A stretch of 64,000 bases of DNA from Euleptes europaea (Eukaryota > Chordata > Lepidosauria > Squamata > Sphaerodactylidae): positions 12,035,821 through 12,099,820 of the forward strand of contig NC_079312.1 of the NCBI RefSeq assembly GCF_029931775.1. The letters run 5' to 3'. The position numbers and the translations under genes were made by a program. The notes below the pieces were generated by a model that did no database searches, was not told the origin of the DNA, and worked only from the letters and a program-made list of their open reading frames with translations. Shown here in pieces: positions 41,896 through 52,887 of the stretch. Numbering within the stretch: the stretch's first letter is position 1; each line of letters starts with the position of its first letter.

Positions 41896-41971
41896 GTAAA
41901 GATATATTTTCTTGGCTCCTCAGTTTCCATTTGCTTATCTCTTTCTTTCTGATGCCAGAAATCTAGGACGT

Positions 41972-42015
<44 letters not shown>

Positions 42016-42016
42016 A
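41972..42016. repeat. (GT)n(GA)n microsatellite
   Basis: GTGTGTGT run followed by GAGAGAGA. Confidence 0.95.
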
Positions 42017-42147
42017 AGGGGGGCGTATTTGTTCAACCTCTATATATATTTGTGATGCGCACATGCTGCTTTTTAAGAATCAGCATTCTCCAAGTGAATA
42101 TATGAGAGAGTGGCCAGCAGTTCCCTGTTATGCTTAGTTTGGCTGTA

Positions 42148-42398
42148 AGTAGGGATGCCAGCCTTTTAAGTGGGACCTGGATCCACTAGAAGTACAATTC
42201 ATTTCCAGATGACAGAGATCAGTTCTCCCAGAGAAAACGGATGCTTTGGAGGGTGGACTCTATGGCATTGTACCACACAGAGGTCCTTGTCTTCCCCAGG
42301 CTCCATCCCCAAATCTCCAGGAGTTTCCCAACCTGAATCTGGCAATCTAACCTCCCCATCCCCACTAGTGGCTAGGAAAAACCTGGAAACCCTAGCTC
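42148..42398 (+). mobile_element. GGTTGCCAAC-family repeat
   Basis: TAGGGATGCCAGCCTTTTAA, GATGACAGAGATCAGTTCTC, AACCTGAATCTGGCAATCTA; paired with 55167-55410 in copy 2. Confidence 0.75.
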
Positions 42399-42458
42399 TA
42401 AGTCATAATCATTATCCCGGAAACATAAGTACAGCATATTATTATTATTAGTAGTAGT

Positions 42459-42755
42459 AAAGGTAGTCCCCTGTGCAAGCACAGGGTCATTCCTGAGCCA
42501 TGGGGTGACGTCACATCCTGACATTTACTAGGCTGACTTTGTTTAAGGGGTGGTTTGCCAGTGCCTTCCCCAGTCACCTTCCCTATATCCCCAGCAAGCT
42601 GGGTACTCATTTTACTCACCTCAGAAGGATGGAAGGCTGAGTCGACCTTGAGCCAGCTACCTGAAACCAACTTCATTTGGGATTGAACTCAGGTCGTGAG
42701 CAGAGCTTGGACTGCAGTACTGCAGCTTACCACTCTGCGCCATGGGGCTCCTATT
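42459..42755 (-). mobile_element. Sauria-type SINE, full length
   Basis: Reverse complement: tRNA-like head GAGCCCCATGGCGCAGAGTG, B-box GAGTTCAATCC, GTCGACTCAGCCTTCCATCC, GGGGTGGTTTGCC core and CCTTTACTACTACT tail. Absent from copy 2 at this site. Confidence 0.88.
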
Positions 42756-43109
42756 GTTGTTGTTATACATTTTAATACTGCCTTTCCACCCTATCTAGGC
42801 CCACAAGGTGGCAATCATAAAAACATTCAAACATTCAAACAATTAAACACAGTTAAAATTATAAAATAATGTTATTTAAAAAACACGAAGGCAAACAAAA
42901 ATGGAAGGAGGGCCAGTAACCACTATTCAGGGTATGCCAGACAAAACACCTGCTGGTGAAAGACACGATAGAGGGAGACGGACGAATCCAACATCTATGA
43001 ATGGAATGGCATGCAGGCATGTTGGAATTGGGATCGTGGGGAGGCTCTCTGCTGGATCTGAATTTGGGCACAGGAAGTGGGGGGAAGGAGTCCCTCACTG
43101 ATCCTGGCA

Positions 43110-43340
43110 GTATGTGTACTAGAGTGTCAGATTAGGATCTTGAACATCCCAGGTTCGAATCCCCACTCTTTTGTGGAAACTTCCTGGGTGATCTTGGGCT
43201 AGCTGCACACTCTGAGCTTAACTAATGTCACAGGGTTGTTGTGAGGATAAAATGGAGGAGAGGAGAATTATATAAGCCACCTTGGGTCACCACTGGGGAG
43301 AAAGGTGGGGTGTACCTGAAATAAATAAAAAGTTGTGTAA
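43110..43340 (+). mobile_element. MIR-like SINE
   Basis: AGAGTGTCAGATTAGGATCT, CAGGTTCGAATCCCCACTCT, GTTGTTGTGAGGATAAAATG; paired with 55745-55965. Confidence 0.85.
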
Positions 43341-43544
43341 ACAGCTGTGTCGGCCCACACAAAATCCAGAAATGTGGGGATAATGTAATACAATTTATTG
43401 AAGCACCCAAAATGACACAAACAATCTGTTGCCATGATGGTAGTTCCTTTGAAGTCCCAGCTTTCATCTCAAAAAAAGTAAGTCTCTAGCTCCCCTTTCT
43501 TTGTGCAGAGACCCTTTCCCTTTATAGCTCCACAAGGGACTCTT

Positions 43545-43740
43545 CTTTTTGCCGTCAAGTCACAGCTGACTTTTAGCAACCCCGCAAGGTTTTCAAGGAA
43601 AGAGACCTTCGGCGGTGGTTTGCCATTGTCTGCCTCTGCGTCACCTCCCTGGTTTTCCTTGGAGGTCGCCCATCCAAATACTAGCCATGGTCAACCCTAC
43701 TTAGCTTCTGAGATCTGACAAGGCTGGCCTGGGACTATCC
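43545..43740 (-). mobile_element. 5S-rRNA-derived SINE
   Basis: TGCCGTCAAGTCACAGCTGA, TTTTCAAGGAAAGAGACCTT, CTACTTAGCTTCTGAGATCT GACAAGG (5S part). Only in copy 1. Confidence 0.85.
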
Positions 43741-43984
43741 TATTCAGGGCCTATAGGTGTGTATTTTTAAAAAACTGAATGTTGGGAATTTGGAGGAGCT
43801 AGTTGATCATGGTAACAGATAGTTATAACATTATTGCGCTTTAAAAATCTTTACCTTTTTTAAAGCCCTCTGGTGGCTCAGCAAGGTAAGTGCGTGGAAA
43901 ATGGCAGCTGGAGGAAAACTCCCAAGGGTGCCCCATCATGGCCCCAGTCAGATTCAAGGCATGGACGCATGAGTAGTTTATATA

Positions 43985-44070
43985 TAAAGCTGCCTTATGC
44001 CAAGTCAGACCCTTGCTCTGTCGAGGACAATATTGTCAACTCTGTTGCTGTCTTTCCAAAGTCTATGGTC
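43985..44070 (-). mobile_element. tRNA-derived SINE fragment
   Basis: AAAGCTGCCTTATGCCAAGT CAGACCC; rest lost. Confidence 0.6.
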
Positions 44071-44084
44071 AAGGTCTTTGCCAT

Positions 44085-44340
44085 TAAGAACATAAGAAGA
44101 GCCCTGCTGTATCGGACCAGTGGTCCGTCTAGTCCAGCATCCTGTTTCACACAGTGGTCAAGCAGTTCCTCTGGAAGTCCAGCAACAAGGTAGAGAGGCC
44201 GAGGCCCTCCCCTGATGTTGCCTCCCAGCAGTGGTATTCAGAGATTGACTGCCTCTGAATGTGGAGGTTCCCTTTAGTCACCATGGCTAGTTGCCACTCA
44301 AAGACCTATCCTCTGTGAATCTGTCTAATCCCCTGTTAAG
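44085..44340 (-). mobile_element. CR1 3' UTR
   Basis: TAAGAACATAAGAAGAGCCC TGCTG, CAGCATCCTGTTTCACACAG, TGCCTCTGAATGTGGAGGTT. Only in copy 1. Confidence 0.85.
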
Positions 44341-44557
44341 CTGTCATTACCTGCTCTTTTCAGCTGGAGCTGCCAAAGGACTGAACCTGAGACCTTTTAT
44401 TTCATGCAAAACAGATGTTCTTCTACTGAGCCATGGCCTTATACAAAATGGCTGTTCTGACTCTGTCATCCTCCACAACAGTTAATTTTGTTTGTTCTGT
44501 ATTTGACAGTTCTCAAGTCTTCTTTTTCCAATCAGGATTTTCTCTTTATCCCATTAG

Positions 44558-45441
44558 GCATTGGCTGTGAGAGAGCAATTGATGGGGACCCACATGGAGC
44601 ATTGCTGGAAAGAAGCAAGCTTCAAGATACGGAAGAATATGTTGGGAAACTTGATGGACCGAAGAGGCAACAGAAGAACAAAGCAGAGAAGTCGAAGGAG
44701 AAATCTAATATGTTTCCCACTGAATTTAAAGTCAAGCAGAAGTTACATGAAGGAAAAGGAAGGTATTTTTCATGCAGTGTTTGTGGGAAAAGCTTCACTA
44801 GCAAATCAAGCCTTAATAGACATCAGGTAACTCACACAGAGGAAAATCCACATAAATGCCCACATTGTGGCGAAAAATTCACTCGGAGAGCTAGCCTTAT
44901 TGTCCACCAGAGAATCCACACAGGGGAAAAACCATATAAATGTTTCACGTGTGGGAAATGTTTCGGCTTGAACTCGACTCTTATCCGGCATCAAAGGATC
45001 CACACAGGTGAGAAACCGTACCAGTGCTTCGATTGTGGGGAAAGCTTCAACCAGCGAACGATCCTGATCTCGCACCAGCGGATCCACACGGGAGAGAGAC
45101 CGTATTGGTGCTCAGATTGCGGCGAAAGCTTTCGGGACAAGTCAAGCTACAACAGGCACCAGAGAATCCACACTGGAGAGAAACCCTATAAATGTCTGGA
45201 CTGTGGCGAAAGCTTCAGTCAGAGCACCACCCTCATTAGACACCGAAGGGTTCACACTGGTGCAATGGCACACAAATGCCCAGACCATGTGGAATCCTTA
45301 CATGGTAAACCTGATCTTAAAAGAAATCCGGATGTTCACCAAGAAGAGAGAACACACTACTACCCAGACTGTGATGAAACCAACAGTCTGGTCCCAAGCT
45401 TGCTTGGACATCAGAGAATTCGTACAGTAGAGAAACAGTAA
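44558..45441 (+). CDS. Gene 3, zinc-finger exon (6 intact fingers)
   Basis: Acceptor CCCATTAG|GCATTGG (phase 1) to TAA 45439-45441. A basic spacer ([18 protein letters not shown]) precedes [90 protein letters not shown] and [18 protein letters not shown], all with TGEKP-like linkers, then two degenerate fingers ([33 protein letters not shown]). Finger 5 has Tyr where the helix normally has Leu. Expected DNA-binding part of the protein. The frame is also open 70 bp upstream of the acceptor, so the acceptor is chosen by phase and by homology to gene 4. Confidence 0.93.
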
Positions 45442-45641
45442 CCATGTTCTCATTGTGTCAGGGTTTTAGCTGTATTGTATACCTTGATAAATTACCCAGA
45501 AGCACAATGTGAGGGAATGCCTTCCTTCCTGTTCCTAGCTTTCCTCACGAAGCCCCTTGGATCTGGCAACAAGACCCTGTGAGGTATGAAATAACCCTCA
45601 CTGCTTTGATCGGGGGTTATGGAATTACTGCCCATCCCCAC

Positions 45642-45647
45642 AATAAA
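45642..45647 (+). terminator. Polyadenylation signal of gene 3
   Basis: AATAAA 200 bp after the stop, in a 3' UTR conserved with gene 4. Confidence 0.7.
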
Positions 45648-46129
45648 GTTCACTCTACAGTTGAAGGTTATCCTGGCAGTTTCTGTTTCTTCATGCATTG
45701 ATCCACGGGGCATAAGGAAGGGTGCAGAATTGCAGTATATATACAGCCCTCCTGCAGTTGTGGGAAGGTGCCTTCTGCAAGAGGTGACTCATGGAAGAAA
45801 GTGGGCTGTTTGTTCTTTCAAACCATCATTCCCCCTATTCTGCAGGGCTGAGTCTTGATCCCTCCCCAAACTACCTCTGAGCACCAGTTCCTGGGCGGTG
45901 GGAGGGGGGGCAGCAACAGCAAGTAAAGATAGCTGCAGATCCCCACAGGCCCTAGCAGATGGTCTGATCTATATGAACCTTCTTCTCTTAGCCATAAAAT
46001 GGCCACATACACAACAACATGGCCCAGCTATGGAAATAAGCTGATAAATGTACACTCAATAGGCTTCACAAAATCCATTAAGTAAAGGGATGTATGACTC
46101 GAGGGAAAAGAATAGAGTTACCCTTTCTG

Positions 46130-46370
46130 TGTGTTTGTATGTAAAGTGCCATTGAGTCACAGCTAACCTATGGCAACCAGGTAGGGTTTTCAAGCCAAGA
46201 GACTAACAGAGGTGGTTTGCCCATTGCCTGCCTCTGTGTAGCAACCCTGGACTTTCTTTATGGCCTCCCATGAAAGTACTAACCGGGGCCCACCGTGCTT
46301 AGCTTCCGAGATCAGGCTAGCCTGGGCCACCCAGATCAGGGCTTGCTCAATCATAGCAGTAAAAATTAAG
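46130..46370 (-). mobile_element. 5S-rRNA-derived SINE
   Basis: GTAAAGTGCCATTGAGTCAC, TTTTCAAGCCAAGAGACTAA, GTGCTTAGCTTCCGAGATCA GGC; pair of 58010-58222. Confidence 0.88.
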
Positions 46371-46380
46371 ATAAACCAAC

Positions 46381-46480
46381 ATGCAGAATGGGCCTGAGCT
46401 CAAAAGCTAAGCAGGGTCAATACTTGGATTGGGGCTGCCGTATGTTTGTTGCGACCTGATGGCACTTCTGTATGTAACCA
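46381..46480 (+). mobile_element. 5S-rRNA-derived SINE with internal deletion
   Basis: CTCAAAAGCTAAGCAGGGTC AATACTTGGATT, then TTGCGACCTGATGGCACTTC. Its pair at 58573-58745 retains the middle. Confidence 0.75.
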
Positions 46481-46599
46481 CTACAGCCTTCTGCTACATG
46501 GAACTCTCAAGTGATAGTTTCAAGACTGTGAGCCAGGCCTGCTTAGCTTCAACCAGGGGGAATTTATCCTGTGCCTTCTGATTGTTGTCTGCATGGAGG

Positions 46600-46812
46600 A
46601 ATGAACAAACTCCAAACTGCCTGGCTGGATCAGATCAAAGACCCATCTCATCCAGCATCCTGTTTCCGCCCATGGCCAACCGGATGCTTCTAGAAAGCCC
46701 ACAGAGGAGGACAGGGATACAAAAGCTTTCCTCTGTCCCCAGCATCTTAGTATTTGAAAGTAGACTGTCCTTTAACATGGAGACTCCACTTTGTTGTTAT
46801 GGCTAATAGAGG
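46600..46812 (-). mobile_element. CR1 3' UTR, older subfamily
   Basis: ATCAGATCAAAGACCCATCT, CAGCATCCTGTTTCCGCCCA, ACTTTGTTGTTATGGCTAAT; pair of 59418-59632. Confidence 0.8.
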
Positions 46813-47274
46813 TCTCTTCCTAACAAAAATAAATTCACTCCATTGCTTAACCCCAACCCCCAAAGACATCAGCCATCACCATGATGAATCCTATATGGCA
46901 GTTATTTAGTGTATAAAGAGGTAATGGCTCACGAAAAATAATTTATTCGGCAAAGAAAGGGTCTTAATAGCTGCATCCTGAGACATTTTCACATGAGAGA
47001 AAAGACTAAAATCTAAAATAGAAGGTTGTTTTTCATACCCCACTTTTTTCTACCTTTAAGAAGTCTCAAAGTGGCTTACAGTCGCCTTCCCCTCCCTACA
47101 ACAGGCAACTTGTGAGGTAAGTGGGGAGCCAGTGTGGTGTAGGTTGCAGTTGCCAACTGCAGTTTGGGAAATTCCTGGAGATTTCGGGGTGGTACCTGGG
47201 GAGGGGAGGGCTGGAGCTCAGCAAGGATGTGATGCCATAGAGTCCACCTGTTGCCAGCCCCCCTTTCATCTACA

Positions 47275-48610
47275 CACCCTCCCTCCCAGCCCAAATGAAT
47301 GTACTGCCAGAGTAACACCATGAGGTGCACACACCAAACATGGGGAGCACCGCCATGTTTTGTATCTCATAGGGAACCCTGCAGTGATGAACAGGGCAGA
47401 ACATCCTGAGACGACAACCATAGCAGCTGCTTCCAAGGATGCCTCTCTGGGACAAATCAGGGCTTGCCAACAGCAATTAAGCCCCACCAGGCAAGAAGAC
47501 AAAGATGCCTCTTCCTGTATTGTCTTACCTGATGTGCAATCACTGACCATTAACACAATTAGGATGTTAAGTGCCCTGTGACAGCCTGGAACCTCCGATT
47601 CAAAGCTTCCCATTGTCCCCAAAGCTCCTGCCCAATACATGACTCGCCTTAATATCTCCAGTTTTTGTAATCCTGAATTATAATTCAATCAAAAACTGCC
47701 CTTCCTGGTGCCTTTTAAATTAGTTCTATAGTTTTCTCTTGATTACTCTCAAGTATTCCCTAATCCTCTGTCTTAATCTTTTGATCCCTGAAATAAACCC
47801 ATTTTATGCTATGGGCCCAAAAGTATATTACTAACCAGCCTTTGAGAAGCCCCGTGGTGCAGAGTGGTAAACTGCAGTCCAAGCTTTGCTCATGACCTGA
47901 GTTCGATCCCAATGGAAGTTGGTTTCAGGTAGCCGGCTCAAGGTTGACTCAGCCTTCCATCCTTCCGAGGTCGGTAAAATGAGTACCCGGCTTGCTGGGG
48001 GTAAAGGGAAGATGACTGGGGAAGGCACTTGCAAACCACCCAGCAAACAAAGTCTGCTTAGAAAACGTCGGGATGTGACATCACCCCATGGGTCAGGAAT
48101 GACCCGGTGCTTGCACAGGGGACTACCTTTTTAACCAGACTTTGGAACCAGGAAAGAGAGTCTGTCTCATCCTGGATACCAGCTGAACTGCAATAGATTC
48201 CCAACACACACTGGATCCCTCTTTTTTTCATCTGATTTCTTTGCAGAATAGGACAGGTAATCTTTGCTCTCCCCTTGATCTACACCCCCCCAATTTTCCA
48301 AACCACTATTCCCCGTTTGTCACACATTTAGCTCAAAGATTAACTCCTGATCCAGCTTGGAGTAGCTCTGCTAAACATTCATAAATTGTTATATTAATTG
48401 GGATAAGGAATGTGTTTGTGCCTTGATTTAGTAAGGCTAGTATTTGCATAGGGTAACCCCCCCTCCCATTGTACCAAATCCCTCAATAAACTCTGTATTA
48501 TTTCTTTTAAATCAGGTCTCTGTCATCCTTTTCCTACTAAAGACTTGCTACTCACAGCCACCTCTTTAGGTAAAAGATCCCAGTTTGCTGCAACGCACAA
48601 ACACGTAAGC
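47275..48610 (+). mobile_element. LTR-like fossil block, copy 2
   Basis: Same block as 35690-37020, including CAATAAACTCTGTATTATTT and AATCAGGTCTCTGTCAT. It carries a later Sauria-type SINE. Broken, old, borders uncertain. Confidence 0.3.
47846..48137 (+). mobile_element. Sauria-type SINE, full length, with target duplication
   Basis: GAAGCCCCGTGGTGCAGAGT, GAGTTCGATCCC B-box, GCCTTCCATCCTTCCGAGGT, tail GGACTACCTTTTT. Flanked by TAACCAGCCTTTG / TAACCAGACTTTG; copy 1 has the single site at about 36267. Confidence 0.93.
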
Positions 48611-48719
48611 TAATTCCCCATGTTAACCTGAATGTATGTTCACATGTTCGTGGGAATGCTGTAACACACCCTCACAAGCTGCCATTTCCTCTGGTGGAAC
48701 TGATCTCTGCAGTCTGGAG

Positions 48720-50085
48720 ATCAAATCATATGAGGAAAGGTTGAAGGAGCTGTGTATGTTTAGCAAAGGAATGAGCCTGTGGATATTGTGTATTTGGATT
48801 TCCAAAAAGCTTTTGACAAAGTCCCCCACCAAAGACTGCTAAGCAAACTTCATAGTCATGGGATAAGAGGACGAGTCCTTATGGATTGTGAGTTGGCTGA
48901 AAAATAGGAAGCAGAGAGTAGGAGTCAATGGTCAGTTCTCCCAATGGCGGGATGTGATCAGTGGGGTGCCTCAGGGATCTGTGTTGGGACCAATGCTTTT
49001 CAACCTGTTCATTAATTACCTGGAGTTGAGGTTGAACAGCAAAGTAGCCAAGTTTGCAGATGACACCAAATTATTTAGGATGGTGAAAACAAAATCGGAC
49101 TGTGAAGAGCTCCAAAAGGATCTCTACTTACTGGAAGAATGGGCACTAAAATGGCAAATGAGATTCAATATGAGTAAGTGTAAAGTGATGCATATTGGGG
49201 CAAAAAATCCCAACTTCACATATACACTGATGGGATCTGTTGGCAGCAACAGACCAAGAAAGGGATTTTGGGGTGGTAGTGGATAGCTCGATGAAGATGT
49301 CAACCCAGTGTGCGGCTGCTGTAAAAAAGGCAAATTCCATGCTGGCTGTAATTAGATGAGGAATAGAGAATAAAACTGCTGATATCATACTGCCCTTGTA
49401 CAAATCTATGGTGAGACCACACTTGGAATACTGTGTACAGTTCTGGTCACCACACCTAAAAAAGGCTATTACAGAGCTTGAGAAGGTGCAGAAAAGAGCA
49501 ACCGAAATGATTAGGGGACTAGAGCAACTGTCCTATGGGGAGCGGTTAAGATGCTTAGGGCTGTTTAGCTTGGAAAGAAGGCGGCTAAGGGGAGACATGA
49601 TAGAGGTCTATAAAATTATGCATGGTATGGAGAAAGTGGACAGGGAGAAAATCTTCTCCCATAATACTAGAACGCGGGGTCATCTGCTGAAGCTGGAGGG
49701 TGAGAGATTCAAAACAGATAAAAGGAAGGATTTTTTCACACAACGCATAGTTAATTTGTGGAACTCCCTGCCCCAGGATGTGGTGATGGCTGCCAGCTTG
49801 GAGGGCTTTAAGAGGGGAGTGGACATATTCATGGAGGAGAGGGGTATTCATGGCTATTAGTTAGAATGGATACTAGTTATGCTGCATACCTATTCTCTCT
49901 AGTATCAGAGGAGCATGCCTATTATATTGGGTGTGGTGGAACACAGGCAGGACGGTGCTGCTGCCGTCGTCTTGTTTGGGGGCTTCCTAGAGGCACCTGG
50001 TTGGCCACTGTGTGAACAGACTGCTGGACTTGATGGGCCTGGGTCTGACCCAGCAGGGCCTTTCTTATGTTCTTATGTATTGTAA
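48720..50085 (+). mobile_element. CR1 LINE, 5' truncated, ORF2 end plus 3' UTR
   Basis: Frames read GVPQGSVLGPMLFNLFINYL and FADDTKLF (reverse transcriptase), then ERVQKRAT-like ELEKVQKRATEMIRGLEQLS, ERRRLRGDMIEVYKIMHG, VVNLWNSLPQDVVMA-like codons to stop 49860. The 3' UTR runs to the terminal TTCTTATGTTCTTATG at 50063-50078. The frame is broken once or twice between the RT and C-terminal parts (about 49286-49396). It splits a GGTTGCCAAC-family repeat in copy 2. Confidence 0.9.
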
Positions 50086-50109
50086 TTATGCCAATAAAGG
50101 TATGTGTAT

Positions 50110-50585
50110 GTATGTGTGTGGGTACATTTATCTTTAAGAGGAGAAGACTGAGAGGGGATATGATAACCATCTTGAAGTACTTGAAGGGCTGTCACATAGA
50201 GGAGGGTGCCGAGTGTTTTTGTGTTGCCCCAGAAGGTTGGGCCAGAACTAACGGGTTAAAATTAAATCAAAAGAGTTTCCATCTAGATATTAGGAAGAAT
50301 TTTCTAACAGTTACAGCGGTTCCTCAGTGGAACAGGCTTCCTCAGAAGGTGGTAAGCGCTCCTTCCCTGGAGGTTTTTAAGAAGAGGTTAGATGGCCATC
50401 TGTCAGCAATGCTGATTCTATAACTTTAAACAGATGATGAGATGGAACATATCTTGGTCATCTTCTGGGCATGGAGTAGGGGTCACTGGGGGTGTGGGGG
50501 AGGGTAGTTGTAAATTTCCTGCATTATGCAGGGGGTTGGACTAGATGACCCTGGTGGTCCCTTCCAACTCTAGGATTCTAGGAGG
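50110..50585 (+). mobile_element. CR1 LINE 3' end, second subfamily
   Basis: AGGAGAAGACTGAGAGGGGA TATGATA, GTACTTGAAGGGCTGTCACA, GTGGAACAGGCTTCCTCAGA, CCTTCCAACTCTAGGATTCT A. Lies head-to-tail behind the first CR1. Confidence 0.88.
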
Positions 50586-50884
50586 CCCCACCTGGAGGTT
50601 GGCAACCCTACTTTCAGCCCACTGAAATTAAAGCAGCGACGATGCTCTGTAACACTGGAAGGCGTAGCATTTTTGTATACCTCAAAAGGAAGCAAAGGAC
50701 AAGGAAATGAATTTACAAATATTATTTGGTTGTTGATCCCCCGATATCACAGCCTCTGTGTTTTTCTGAGGGTGGGAACCAACTTTTCCTCTTGAATGGT
50801 TTGTAATTCTTTCGCTCCCGTTTCACTTATGTTAGTTAAAAAGAATCAGTGCCAATGAGGGGAAAGAGAGAGAATGGGAACAAA

Positions 50885-51086
50885 GAATGCTTGTTGGCCA
50901 CCGAAGGGGTTAAAACCAACAGAGTCTGGAAAGGCTTGGGAATGAATGGGTGAGGGCTTGGAGGAGGAAGAGGAGGAGGAGGAGGAGGGGGAAGTCCGGG
51001 GAGAAGCTGGGTCCTCCCATGCTGGAGCTGTGCAGTGGCTTTGGCCAGAAGAAGTTGGGCTGGTGGAAACAGCAAGTGGGAAAGCA
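50885..51086 (+). promoter_or_regulatory. Putative promoter and noncoding 5' exon of gene 4
   Basis: TTGGCCACCGAAGGGGTTAA, a (GGA)n run at 50959-50988, TGGAGCTGTGCAGTGGCTTT, donor GTGAGT at 51087. Close to the gene 3 region but without the foldback element in front. Confidence 0.5.
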
Positions 51087-51307
51087 GTGAGTCAAAGGGG
51101 GGAGGGGGGCATTTGGGGGGCGATTTTGCAAAAGAGCAAGAGGGGGGAGGATTTTTCTTTTTGCTTCCATGCTGGGGCTGGGGGTCGGGCAAGCGAGGGA
51201 GGATGGCTGTGTGTGTGTTTCCCCACCAGTGGGGGCATCTGATCGGGCTACAGTTTGGTCCACTCCAACAAAGCGATTCTCTGATCTGTGGTTAATTAAG
51301 CCGATAA

Positions 51308-52212
51308 TGTGGAGTTCTTCAGCTGCCCTCAGCAATCCCAAAAAGTCACTTGCTCAGACAGGTAGAATCAGAAGCAGGTAAATCTTTGGTTCTTTTGGTT
51401 ATCCGGGCTGTGTGGCCGCGGTCTTGGTATTTTATTTCCCGACGTTTCGCCCGCAGCTGTGGCAGGTATCTTCAGAGGAGTCACACTGAAGGACGGCGTC
51501 TCTCAGTGTCAAGTGTGTAGGAAGAGTAATATATAGTCAGAAGGGGGTTGGGTTTGAGCTGAGTCATTGTCCTGCAAAAAGTATCCAAGGTAATGTGCTA
51601 ATCATTGTCCTGTAAGTATCCAGATAATGTTCTAATGAGGGTGTGGTATGTTAATATGGAACCATTGTATCCTGAAGTGATCTGTTAATGTGTGAAATCC
51701 AAAGCTAATCTGCATGGCTATTGTTGACTGTAGTCTTTGTTAGTCTGGAGGTTTTCAGGACAGGAGGGTTTCCGGTAAATCTTTATTGAGGTGCATGAAG
51801 GTATACAGCGTAAGCAATCCACGGAGTCAAAGCTGCTAATGGCGGGCTAAACGACAAAGCATAACTTTAAGCATGACACCATCCCAGGTGCAAAGCACAG
51901 CGGCTTGGGAACTAACAGATAAGGACGCCTGGTAGGGAGCGGGGGAGTGAGCTAGCCACAATACAGAGAGGCCATCTAAGGGCTCAAGGTCGGTGCAGGG
52001 AGGGAGAATGAGAGAAAGGGCTGCTTGAACAGTTAAAGGAAACGAAACCTAAAAGAGACGTGAGAACAGCAGTGGGCCTAACTCATGTCAAGAGCCTGTT
52101 TGACTGCTTGACGCCACCCAGAGAACCCACATGACACACGTGAACTGAGAGAAGCATAATTCATGACTTGCCACATGACATAACCAGGTATGAGACAGTC
52201 AGGACCCTGACA
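51308..52212 (-). mobile_element. Endogenous retrovirus-type solo LTR (fossil), interrupted
   Basis: On the minus strand it runs TGTCAGGGTCCTGACTGTCT to AAGAACTCCACA (TG...CA ends) and has AATAAAGATTTACC as a poly(A) region. Copy 1 has an empty site near 39082. About 0.5 kb of LTR, plus the nested insert. No internal region, so it cannot encode anything. Inserted after the duplication. Family not determined. Confidence 0.6.
51385..51775 (-). mobile_element. Retroposon nested in the solo LTR, possibly Penelope-like
   Basis: Bounded by GGTAAATCTTT at 51376-51386 and 51774-51784. Minus strand: CTCTGAAGATACCTGCCACA then GCTGCGGGCGAAACGTCGGG, a stem-and-GAAAC layout like PLE ends. Class is tentative. 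Confidence 0.45.
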
Positions 52213-52327
52213 GATGGGCGGGGTGGGGGAGAAGATAGAGTGCTTCTGAAAATGGGAGTTTCTCTGTCTGTGGTTTCCAGGCAGACAACAGGAGGGGCTT
52301 GTTGTCTCCATCCTGTTTCTCTTGGGT

Positions 52328-52485
52328 CAGCATGGTTGTCGTGGTTAGAGTACCAGACCTGGGTTCAACTCCCCACTCTGGTGTGAAACTCGCTGGGTAA
52401 CTCCGGGCCGTCTGCTGACATTGCAGCCTACCTCACAGGGTTGTTGCGAAGATAAACAGACTATGATTCCGAGTTCCCTGGTTGA
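52328..52485 (+). mobile_element. MIR-like SINE
   Basis: TCAGCATGGTTGTCGTGGTT, TCACAGGGTTGTTGCGAAGA; pair of 39204-39362. Confidence 0.7.
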
Positions 52486-52586
52486 TGCCAGACGGGCCAC
52501 TCTAAGTGGTGGGAAAGCCAACAGACAGCTGCCTGATAACCATAGTTGGCCCGCAGGGACATATAGGAGAAGGTTAATCAAATACT

Positions 52587-52612
52587 GGACTCCTACCGAG
52601 CCACCAAAACGG
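52587..52612 (+). repeat. 26-bp copy of gene 4 SCAN-exon sequence inside the intron
   Basis: Identical to 53302-53327 in the SCAN exon. Copy 1 has unrelated bases here (GTGGGTCCCAG at about 40107). Looks like templated filler. Confidence 0.85.
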
Positions 52613-52887
52613 TCATGAAGGGCTTCAAAGGTCATAACCAGCACTTTGAATTGAACTTGGAAACTGACGGGGAGCCAATGTAGCTGTTGCCCAACTGTTA
52701 ACTCCCTATCTCTCTCCTTCCCTCCCTTTCTCTTCAGGAGAGAGCACTTTCTGAATCGAGGACAACTCCCTCTGCTCCAGTATAGTCTCTGGCTCACCCA
52801 AACAGCTGGTAACTCTGAAGCCTGCCTGATCCACGGAAAGTGTGTGCATAACAGGGGCTGAGTTATTGCCCTCTCCCGCCAGAGGGG

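Larger units (their letters stand above)
34143..46999 (+). repeat. Segmental tandem duplication, copy 1 (gene 3)
   Basis: Starts AAAAGACTAAAATATAAAAT AGAAGG, repeated at 47000 with small changes; ends TTTTCACATGAGA, matched at 59815-59827. It carries gene 3. Homology to copy 2 includes the LTR-like block, the 5' exon, all coding exons, the 3' UTR and the flanking SINEs. Length 12,857 bp. Confidence 0.9.
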
